Positions 1 to 5,117 of a stretch of 8,454 nucleotides of DNA are shown in pieces (within the stretch, counting starts at the first letter, position 1; the number at the start of each line of letters is the position of its first letter). Under the pieces are notes generated by a model. That model was not told the origin of the DNA, searched no databases, and saw nothing but the letters and a program-made list of their open reading frames with translations. A program made the translations under genes and the position numbers. This stretch comes from Candidatus Dormiibacterota bacterium (GTDB lineage Bacteria; Chloroflexota; Dormibacteria; UBA8260; Bog-877), in assembly GCA_003164475.1 (NCBI GenBank), contig PLTL01000332.1, positions 1 through 8,454 on the forward strand. Reading direction: 5' to 3'.

Positions 1-2
1 CG

Positions 3-158
3 CCCTTGCGGGTTCAGGTTCGTGAGGCGGCCGCCGCCGCGCAGCGCGGGAAGCCGGCCGTGAGCGCGGCCACGGCGCGCGAGCAGCTGGGCCGCATCGC
101 TGGGGTATCCGAAGAGCTCCGCGTCCTCGACCACGTGCCACCAGAATCCGGCCTGTAG
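3..158 (+). CDS. C-terminal end of an unidentified protein (5' truncated by window edge)
   Basis: This reading frame is open from the left edge to a TAG at 156-158 and encodes about 51 residues. The other two forward frames stop within the first 65 bases. Third positions are mostly G or C, as in the neighbouring genes. The visible peptide is Ala/Arg-rich with a predicted helical stretch (around REQLGRIAGVSEEL) and an acidic, Pro-containing tail ending PPESGL. The next ORF begins 5 bases after the stop, so the two are probably co-transcribed. Position upstream of a small possible RelE-like protein would suit an antitoxin, but no DNA-binding motif can be seen in the available part. I do not recognise the family. 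Confidence 0.45.
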   Translation, partial: PLRVQVREAAAAAQRGKPAVSAATAREQLGRIAGVSEELRVLDHVPPESGL

Positions 159-163
159 GCTTC

Positions 164-442
164 GTGCTCCAGCCGCGTCCCGTCGAGTGGGACGAGGTTA
201 CCTTCGCTGAGTTGGAGCGCCTCGCTGCGGAGTTACCCCGTGCTGCCGCTCGCGCTCTGGTCGCGGCGGAGCGGATGGGCGCGACCGGTTATGACGAGGG
301 CCGCCCGACCCATGAGCCCGGCGTCCGCTATCGCCCCCCGTACCAGCGCGGGGAGCGCATCGGGATCTACTACACGCTCACTCCCTGGGGGCTGCGGGTG
401 GTCTGGGTCGCGGACGCCTGGCAGCTCCGAGAACTGCCCTAG
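164..442 (+). CDS. Small protein, weakly RelE/ParE toxin-like (function unproven)
   Basis: A 92-aa ORF with a GTG start at 164, six bases after the previous stop codon. No other in-frame start lies nearby upstream, and the Shine-Dalgarno match is weak. Residues 14-38 form an amphipathic Ala/Leu/Arg/Glu helix (ELERLAAELPRAAARAL). A basic middle segment rich in Arg and Pro follows, then a C-terminal beta-rich part (RIGIYYTL, LRVVWVADAW). Helix-helix followed by paired Tyr/Val strands, at about 90 aa, resembles RelE/ParE ribonuclease or gyrase toxins, and gene order fits an antitoxin-toxin pair. No diagnostic catalytic residues can be assigned, so this is a fold-level guess. It could equally be an unrelated small hypothetical protein. 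Confidence 0.5.
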   Translation: MLQPRPVEWDEVTFAELERLAAELPRAAARALVAAERMGATGYDEGRPTHEPGVRYRPPYQRGERIGIYYTLTPWGLRVVWVADAWQLRELP

Positions 443-503
443 CCGTCCGCTGCCATCGGACCTGGCAGCTCGCGCCGGCGAGCGATGACCGGCTCCTCGC
501 CCG

Positions 504-602
504 ATAGGGGATGTGGAGGAGTTCGCCCGCTCGCTGCTTGGCCCGCTCGCCGCGGCGGTCATAGCGGGAGGTAGTGGCCGGGGAGGCAGGGCCGGCGGCG
601 AC
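504..602 (-). pseudogene. Remnant of phage-type tyrosine integrase (C-terminal tail)
   Basis: Read on the minus strand, this stretch encodes an uninterrupted 33-residue segment containing GPASPATTSRYDRR followed by GERAKQRAGELLHIPY. This matches the last box of many actinobacterial and cyanobacterial phage-type integrases, where the pattern GHxSPxTTxRYDRRGExAKxxAAxxLxxPY carries the nucleophilic Tyr. The Tyr is kept (in RYDRR), but the position normally occupied by the conserved His of the GH pair is Pro. The upstream catalytic boxes (R, K, HxxR) are absent from the surrounding frames, and the nearest in-frame ATG (668-666) precedes unrelated sequence. It is therefore a decayed fragment of an older integrase gene, distinct in sequence from the intact recombinase at 5111-6115. 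Confidence 0.65.
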
Positions 603-722
603 CTCCGCCGACATCGGGACTGCGCCCGCCGATGGGTAAAAGGGGAGATCCCGCCGCCTACCGATCAACCATCTGCTAGGTGAGGTTGATGGCTGCTAAC
701 AGTCCCGAGGCCTCGCGGGCAC

Positions 723-803
723 CTACTTGTCGATGCGCTGGTCGGTCAGCGGCTCCCCCGGGGGGCGCCGGGTGCTGCGGTTGACTACGTGGGCCGAACT
801 CAT
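723..803 (-). CDS. 26-aa ORF; possible 5' stub of the decayed integrase
   Basis: ATG at 803-801 to TAG at 725-723 encodes 26 residues starting MSSAHVVNRSTRRPPGEP and ending LTDQRIDK. It lies upstream of, and in the same direction as, the integrase tail at 504-602. Polar, Pro/Arg-rich starts of this kind are common ahead of the arm/SAM-like domain of phage integrases, so it may be the surviving N-terminus of a gene that lost its middle. A TATAGT box ends six bases before the ATG, an arrangement typical of leaderless actinobacterial genes. It could instead be a short independent peptide or chance. Confidence 0.25.
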   Translation of the reverse strand: MSSAHVVNRSTRRPPGEPLTDQRIDK

Positions 804-809
804 GACCTC

Positions 810-815
810 ACTATA
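810..815 (-). promoter_or_regulatory. Candidate -10 box for a leaderless transcript
   Basis: TATAGT on the minus strand, with exactly six bases between it and the ATG at 803, so transcription would start at or next to the A of the ATG. A poor -35 (TTCGCA, complement of 831-836) lies only 15 bp upstream. Support is by sequence match alone. Confidence 0.3.
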
Positions 816-838
816 CCCCCGCTCATCGGCTGCGAAGC

Positions 839-1555
839 CTATGCGCCGGCATCCTCTGGGCGCCCGGGGGGCTGCCCCAGAAGCCGCTCTTCCACCCGCG
901 CACGATTCTTCTCGGTGACCCAGAAGTCGGCCAGCTCGGCGGGAGTCACCGGGGCGTGGGGTTCGGGCGCTCGAGCTCGAAACCGCTCAAGAAGCCAGAC
1001 GGCGTTTTCGAGGAGGGTCGGATCGCCCGCCGAAGGCCGGAGGCGTTCCCCATGCTCCTGCCAATAGGCTTCCCAGACGTCGGAGAACTCCTGCCAGGCG
1101 TCGTCCTCGAAGAGCAAACGGCGTTTGGTGCAATACCCGACGAGTTCGATGAAGTTGCCGATCTCGTCCAGGGCAACCTGGGCCTCCGGGTCGAGGCTGG
1201 CTTTGGGACTGTCACGGAGCCCGAGCGTGGCCAGGGCGAGCCGCGCGCGGAAGCGGCGCATGGTTTCTCCATCCCACTGGTCGCGGAAGCGGAGCAGGAG
1301 GGTCATGGACGCGTGTCCGCGCATCGTCTGATCGGTTTCCTGCTGTCGCGCTGCCTGGTCGTTTACCAGGTGTAGCTGTCGATCGGCGAGCTCCAGCTGC
1401 TTCGTCGCGGTTGCCTTCTGACTCAGGAAGCTCTGCCGGGCGACCTTGGCGGCGAAGCCGGCAATGGCAGCGGCGGCCAACGTCGCCACAGCAGCGACGC
1501 CCTCCAGGACGGGCAGAGCGTCCGCCAGAAGCAGGGGCGCGGGCTGGCCTATCAC
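839..1555 (-). CDS. Membrane-anchored protein, DUF4760-like, third gene of PIN-GNAT-ASCH operon
   Basis: A 238-aa ORF starting at GTG 1555-1553, with no clear Shine-Dalgarno sequence and no upstream alternative start in frame. Residues about 12-36 form one hydrophobic Ala/Val/Leu segment (one transmembrane helix). A charged heptad-like helix follows (about 40-72, SQKATATKQLELADRQLHLV), which may be a short coiled coil. The cytosolic helical domain (about 80-225) contains LLLRFRDQWDGETMRRFRARLALATL and EIGNFIELVGY. An N-terminal anchor plus this all-helical domain resembles the DUF4760 type of single-pass bacterial proteins, for which I know no established biochemical activity. It lies 52 bases downstream of the ASCH gene on the same strand and is probably the last gene of that operon. 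It could tether or sense for a conflict system, but this is inferred from context only. Confidence 0.75.
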   Translation of the reverse strand: MIGQPAPLLLADALPVLEGVAAVATLAAAAIAGFAAKVARQSFLSQKATATKQLELADRQLHLVNDQAARQQETDQTMRGHASMTLLLRFRDQWDGETMRRFRARLALATLGLRDSPKASLDPEAQVALDEIGNFIELVGYCTKRRLLFEDDAWQEFSDVWEAYWQEHGERLRPSAGDPTLLENAVWLLERFRARAPEPHAPVTPAELADFWVTEKNRARVEERLLGQPPGRPEDAGA

Positions 1556-1607
1556 TGGCCGAAGGATGCCACGTGGCGATCCCGAGGCACTGTCACGAGG
1601 CGCCCGC

Positions 1608-2021
1608 TCAGGCCGCTGCCCGAGTGGATAGCGCCAGCCGAGCGGTTTCGTCTCCGCGGAGGAAGCGGTAGGACTGGGGAATCGTCGATCCCTCGGGAAG
1701 GAGCGTCGGATCCAGAGTCTGGACCTCGCGGATCATGATCGCGTGCGCTTGCGTGCGCCCCCGGAAGTAGTCGCGGAACTCGTCCTCGCTGAGACCTGCG
1801 TGCCCCTCAACTTGGCTCCAAAGCCAGGCGGGCTGGCCGCTGACGATGTCGCCGGCTTCGAACACCCCGATGACGGCCCCAGTGGGCTTAGTTGCGTACA
1901 TCCAAACCCTGCTTCCCGGGTCGAAGCGGGGGCGCACTCGCCGGAACTCGAACTTCTTCTCGCCGGTAAGGATCGATGAGGCGAAAGGCAACCTGATGGA
2001 CATAAGCACGTTGGTCACCAT
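1608..2021 (-). CDS. Stand-alone ASCH-domain protein
   Basis: A 137-aa protein of the ASCH family (PUA-like beta-barrel superfamily), whose members bind RNA or nucleotides or act as translation-linked regulators. Residues 7-28 carry MSIRLPFASSILTGEKKFEF, including the family signature GxKxxExR (G20, K22, E25, R27). Strands VWMYATKP, AVIGVFEAGDIV and HAIMIREV follow, matching the core barrel; length is normal for the family. The ATG at 2021-2019 overlaps the TGA of the upstream PIN-GNAT fusion (ATGGTGA), so translation is probably coupled. Met7 (2003) is an alternative start closer to usual ASCH N-termini. The neighbouring fusion ends in a related-looking ASCH/PUA-like domain, so operon partners may share an RNA or nucleotide ligand. 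ASCH identification is firm; the biological role is inferred. Confidence 0.85.
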   Translation of the reverse strand: MVTNVLMSIRLPFASSILTGEKKFEFRRVRPRFDPGSRVWMYATKPTGAVIGVFEAGDIVSGQPAWLWSQVEGHAGLSEDEFRDYFRGRTQAHAIMIREVQTLDPTLLPEGSTIPQSYRFLRGDETARLALSTRAAA

Positions 2022-3730
2022 GACAGGCCTCCGGCAGCTCGGATCTCAGCGTATGCGTCGGTGGAGATCGGGGTCAGTCCTTGGGGGGCCGCCCCAGGCG
2101 TGCGTAGGATACGGCGCAGTTCGGGCAGCGGAACGGCCCGAGAGAAGGGCAGATAGAGGCCGAAGCGGAGAGCGAGGACCTCTCCCGCGTGTGCGCCGCG
2201 CGCCTGGACGTGCCCGCGGATCTGGTCCTCGGTGTAGACGCCGATATCGCCGAAGAGTTGCCATGCGACCTCTGGCGGGGCGATCACATGCTCTAGGACC
2301 CGCGCCTCGCCCACGCAGGCGCTGACCGGATCGGACACGTAAAAGACGATCGGCGCCCGGAGGGTCAGCTGGCGTTCGCACCGCGGGAAGCAGTAGTACG
2401 CGTTATCCCTGCGAAGCAGGAGCCGGTCGATGGGCCGGTCGTCGAGTGGGAGCTCCGGCTGGAGAGCCGGGTACGCCATCATCCGCTCCGCCCATTGCGG
2501 CTGGATCGGAATGAGCAGTGCGCGCCGACGCGCGAGACGGAGACGCACCGGATAGAAGATCGTCTCCAACTCCACAGGGTCGAGAGTGCGCAGGGAACGT
2601 CCCTCTTCATCCAGGAACCGGACCCGCCCGTCCTCGGCGTTGGCCTCCACGGTGGGCGTGACGGTGAGCGGCGGCAGAAACCACTGTCGTTCAGGGGCCG
2701 CGGCTCCGCCGGCCAAGGCCGAGAGGCCGAAGTAGTTCTGCCCGAGCTCCTCGGCGAAGCTCGCGAAGTCGGCATCGGCAACCTCCCGTCTTAGGAGGTG
2801 CTTCCCCATGACGATCTCGGCGGAGCCGGACCGGTATCGCTGGGCTGCAACCCCCTCGATAAGGAACCCCCCAGAGCCGAAGAAGCTGACCAACTCCGAG
2901 TGCCGGGTCGACAGCGTGACGTACGCGTAGTCCGTGCCAGCCTCCACCCACGAGCGCGTGAGGTGGAAGAGAAGGTGTGAGCCGAGCCCGGAATGCCTCG
3001 CCGAGTCGGCCACTCTGAAGGCACTCAGTTTGGCGACGCGGGGCCGCTCTTTGAACTTCCAGAAGGCAACCGCGCCGACACTTCCCCCCAGTTCGCCAAC
3101 CACCTTGACGGTCTGCGGATCGCCTAGTTGCCGAAACAGCCAGGGGCGAAAATCGGGATAGTCGCCCTCGAGTTCCTGAAGGATGGCCGTGACAGCAGCA
3201 TCATCGGCGGGGCGCTGTAGCCGGATGACGAGGTCCTCAGGCTGCTGGGGTGGCGTCCAGCCAGCCTCTTCGATCCTCATGCGAGCAGCGTCTGGCGCGA
3301 GAAGCTCGATGCCCGCCTCACGCGCAGTCGAGGCCTTCCTCAACAGAGGCTTGTCCAGGGTTACGAAGAGGTCCCGACCCCTCAAGAGGTGGGCCGCTAG
3401 GTGCTCGCAGTCGAGGCGGTCGTGCCTCCACGTCGCGGAACCGCCCGTGGCGTTCGGGAAGAGTGACGTGAGCAACTGGTCACGCAGCGCGTCGCGGCGG
3501 AGGCGCTCATCTCCGCTCAGACCCAGTACGGGAAACATCTCGAGGCGGGTGACCGCAACTTTGCCGATTGTGGTGACGGGCGCCGTCGGTAACTCGGCGG
3601 CAACCGTTGACGTGAGCGCGATTGTCGCCGCGCCTCCCAGAGCCAAGTTGATCAACCGGATGATGTCGGGGCCGGTGGCCGGGTCGTCGATGGCGAGGAG
3701 GCAGGAGGTATCCAGGGTCAGCTTGAACAC
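2015..3730 (-). CDS. PIN nuclease - GNAT acetyltransferase - ASCH/PUA-like fusion protein
   Basis: A 571-aa multidomain protein. Residues 1-150 look like a PIN ribonuclease domain, with LDTSCLL (D7), AAEL (E46), RHDRLDCEHLAA (D104/D107) and FVTLDKPLL (D126) supplying the acidic metal-binding set. Residues 165-312 form a GNAT N-acetyltransferase; RHSGLG at 245-250 matches the acetyl-CoA loop R/Q-x-x-G-x-G/A, and the C-terminal GNAT part reads ELVSFFGSGGFLIEGV. Residues 385-565 are a PUA/ASCH-like region (LLIPIQPQWAERMM, IVFYVSDPVSACVGEARVLEHV, EVLALRFG). The GTG at 3730 is chosen because D7 of the PIN core lies right after it. There is no obvious ribosome-binding site, and a possible -10 TAAGTT lies nine bases upstream, compatible with near-leaderless expression. 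It is the first gene of a three-gene operon. Likely RNA cleavage plus acetylation of tRNA or protein is family inference; no substrate is visible. Confidence 0.85.
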   Translation of the reverse strand: MFKLTLDTSCLLAIDDPATGPDIIRLINLALGGAATIALTSTVAAELPTAPVTTIGKVAVTRLEMFPVLGLSGDERLRRDALRDQLLTSLFPNATGGSATWRHDRLDCEHLAAHLLRGRDLFVTLDKPLLRKASTAREAGIELLAPDAARMRIEEAGWTPPQQPEDLVIRLQRPADDAAVTAILQELEGDYPDFRPWLFRQLGDPQTVKVVGELGGSVGAVAFWKFKERPRVAKLSAFRVADSARHSGLGSHLLFHLTRSWVEAGTDYAYVTLSTRHSELVSFFGSGGFLIEGVAAQRYRSGSAEIVMGKHLLRREVADADFASFAEELGQNYFGLSALAGGAAAPERQWFLPPLTVTPTVEANAEDGRVRFLDEEGRSLRTLDPVELETIFYPVRLRLARRRALLIPIQPQWAERMMAYPALQPELPLDDRPIDRLLLRRDNAYYCFPRCERQLTLRAPIVFYVSDPVSACVGEARVLEHVIAPPEVAWQLFGDIGVYTEDQIRGHVQARGAHAGEVLALRFGLYLPFSRAVPLPELRRILRTPGAAPQGLTPISTDAYAEIRAAGGLSW

Positions 3731-3739
3731 GCTGCTGGA

Positions 3740-3745
3740 AACTTA
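3740..3745 (-). promoter_or_regulatory. Candidate -10 box for the PIN-GNAT-ASCH operon
   Basis: TAAGTT on the minus strand fits the TAnnnT form and ends nine bases before the GTG start, which lacks a Shine-Dalgarno sequence. No convincing -35 was seen. Low-confidence match. Confidence 0.25.
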
Positions 3746-3952
3746 GCCCGGTTCTCGGCCGACGGCAGTGGCGCGATCTCCCCGTTACAGAGGCGGAGCA
3801 GAGATAACCTCCAGGGCTACGGGAAGGACGGCTGTTGGCTTGGGCGGCGCGCGACCGGGGTGTAAGAGGGCCTTGCTGATGGAGCCTGGGCCAGGTTCAC
3901 CCCCGTGCGTTGGTGCAACCGACCATGCACTGGCTGAACTCATCCGGCCTGT

Positions 3953-3983
3953 GGCTCGTACCACGCCGCGACTGGTGCGAGCC
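3953..3983 (+). repeat. Strong inverted repeat / hairpin upstream of the membrane-protein gene
   Basis: Arms GGCTCGTACCA (3953-3963) and TGGTGCGAGCC (3973-3983) pair over 11 bp with a single T-G wobble, around a nine-base loop CGCCGCGAC. It is not followed by a T run, so it is not a classical intrinsic terminator. It could be an operator, an attachment or recombinase site, or a structured element in a transcript. Confidence 0.6.
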
Positions 3984-4059
3984 GGGGTTTGGCGGTCATC
4001 GTTCCGGTGCTGTCGCGTTTCACCCGCGCGTCCGTGCCACTGATACAACGGGCGCTGTT

Positions 4060-5094
4060 ATGGCCCCGACGTCCACACTTCTCGCGGATCGGCCTGTTGA
4101 GAGTCCGGTCACGGGTGGATCTCGACCATCGGATGCTCGTTCGTCTCAATCCCGCGTAGGGTCGCTGGCATCTTCCTCACCCAACTCCGGCGGGGCGAAG
4201 AACAAGCAGCAGGAGGAGTACGCCTCAGGCGTTGGCGAGTCGAAGAACAAGGACGGGACAGAGGAGAACAGGCCTGGGTCTAGCGGGCAGACGTCGGGTG
4301 CCGATAAAGCGGCCGGCCGTAGACAGGCGAAGCAGATCCTCTGGGTCACGGGAATTGAGGCGCTGCTCTTCCTACTCACTGCCGCCGCGCTCCCCGGCGT
4401 AGGCTGGGCGTGGGGCGGCGAGCATCTTGGTGATGCTGTGGGAATAGGAGGTCTCTTGGGCGTCGTTTCAGTGTTCTTGGGCGACTTGACGAGTGAGCGC
4501 GAGAGTTGGCAGCTGTTGGTGATCGGCGCGCCGGCGGCCGTGATGATGGTCTCAGTCGAGGTTTTTGCTCACTCGCCGTCGCTCTGGTTGGCGGGCATCG
4601 CTCTGTACGTTGTGGTGGTGTTCGCGGTGGTGGGTTGGATGACGTGGCGGCGTGTCAAGACGATTGGCTTCTTGGCATGCCTGATCTTTCTCTACTGCGT
4701 GTATCTGATCCCCCCCGTCGCAGCTGGGGGCTTCCCCCACTGGCAGTGGCTTTGGCCGGGGATTCTGGACGCGCTCCTCCTTGTGGGCGCCATTGCTGCA
4801 TTTACGGGTGGGCTGGGATCTGCTTGGCGTTGGCTTGAACAAACTTTCCCGTTTCTGTCAATGCGCCGCCCCGACCCGGCGAGCATGCGTGTGATCGACG
4901 CAGAAGCGATGTCACCGGCCGAGCACCCCGGCGGCGGACTGCTCCGCTTCGCGCAGAAACCGGTCGTTCAGCTCGTGATCGTCGAAACTGTTCTCCTGGT
5001 GGGCGCCCTGGTCACCCGTTTGGGTTGGAGACGAAGACATCCGTCTCCTCCCTGCGAGGAGCGGCCGCGACCCACCAAGCATGGGTGTGGCTGA
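4060..5094 (+). CDS. Multi-pass membrane protein of unknown function
   Basis: A 344-aa protein if the ATG at 4060 is used. The frame stays open further up (TTG at 3910), but the added 50 residues overlap the hairpin and look non-coding. Residues 1-90 are polar and low-complexity, rich in Ser, Gly, Lys, Glu and Asn (KNKQQEE, SKNKDGTEENR), probably disordered and cytosolic. Six to seven transmembrane helices follow, starting near ILWVTGIEALLFLLTAAALP and including WLAGIALYVVVVFAVVGW, IGFLACLIFLYCVYLIPP and ILDALLLVGAIAAF, with a last one at VVQLVIVETVLLVGALV before a basic Arg/Pro-rich tail. Base composition looks less GC-biased than in flanking genes, suggesting separate acquisition. The gene converges on the recombinase, with 16 bases between their ends. 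I recognise no family or enzymatic motif. Confidence 0.7.
   Translation: MAPTSTLLADRPVESPVTGGSRPSDARSSQSRVGSLASSSPNSGGAKNKQQEEYASGVGESKNKDGTEENRPGSSGQTSGADKAAGRRQAKQILWVTGIEALLFLLTAAALPGVGWAWGGEHLGDAVGIGGLLGVVSVFLGDLTSERESWQLLVIGAPAAVMMVSVEVFAHSPSLWLAGIALYVVVVFAVVGWMTWRRVKTIGFLACLIFLYCVYLIPPVAAGGFPHWQWLWPGILDALLLVGAIAAFTGGLGSAWRWLEQTFPFLSMRRPDPASMRVIDAEAMSPAEHPGGGLLRFAQKPVVQLVIVETVLLVGALVTRLGWRRRHPSPPCEERPRPTKHGCG
5027..5048 (+). repeat. Perfect 7-bp inverted repeat near the 3' end of the membrane-protein gene
   Basis: GGAGACG (5027-5033) and CGTCTCC (5042-5048) flank an eight-base loop AAGACATC. A second small hairpin follows, ACCCA (5070-5074) with TGGGT (5082-5086). Both lie inside the last codons of the membrane-protein gene, just before the convergent recombinase gene, and may end transcription or form part of a recombination site. 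There is no T tract. Confidence 0.45.
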
Positions 5095-5101
5095 TGCCGA
5101 A

Positions 5102-5117
5102 GCTCCGACGTCAGAGC
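5102..5117. repeat. Near-palindrome spanning the recombinase stop codon
   Basis: GCTCCGACGTCAGAGC is a 16-base palindrome apart from one mismatched pair. It covers the recombinase TGA (5113-5111) and sits in the narrow gap between the two convergent genes. It could be a protein-binding site or part of a bidirectional terminator. Statistical significance is modest. Confidence 0.3.

Larger units (their letters stand above)
443..838. other. Gene-poor stretch with degenerate integrase sequence
   Basis: About 400 bases without an intact gene of normal size. On the minus strand it contains a recognisable tyrosine-integrase tail (504-602) and a 26-codon ORF (723-803) preceded by a TATAGT box. The rest (443-503, 603-722, 804-838) shows only GC-rich sequence, including a CCCCC/GGGGGG run at 755-765. 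No tRNA, rho-independent terminator with a T tract, or attachment-site duplication was recognised. Confidence 0.5.
3731..4059. other. Divergent intergenic region between the PIN-GNAT operon and the membrane protein
   Basis: About 330 bases separate two divergent genes. The stretch should hold promoters for both directions. It contains a possible -10 TAAGTT (minus strand, 3745-3740), a small palindrome CCTGG-G-CCAGG at 3885-3895 and the strong hairpin at 3953-3983. Short ORFs on both strands show no family resemblance and were not called. Confidence 0.5.

Noticed and set aside
1206..1598. Two copies of ACTGTCACG (near 1208 and 1590) as a direct repeat
   Set aside because: Only nine bases match; one copy is inside a coding region and the other in a short intergenic gap, with no further copies noticed.
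3183..3746. 187-aa plus-strand ORF opposite the PIN domain
   Set aside because: Ser/Arg-rich shadow of the well-supported PIN-GNAT-ASCH gene.
3785..4048. 87-aa minus-strand ORF, including an internal 52-aa version starting MSSASAWS
   Set aside because: Proline-rich, low-complexity composition, no ribosome-binding site, no family resemblance. Its start resembles the 26-aa ORF at 723-803 (ATGAGTTC-GCC), but the match does not continue.
3910..4059. Longer start (TTG at 3910) for the membrane protein
   Set aside because: The extra 50 residues span the hairpin at 3953-3983, have no recognisable features and no ribosome-binding site.
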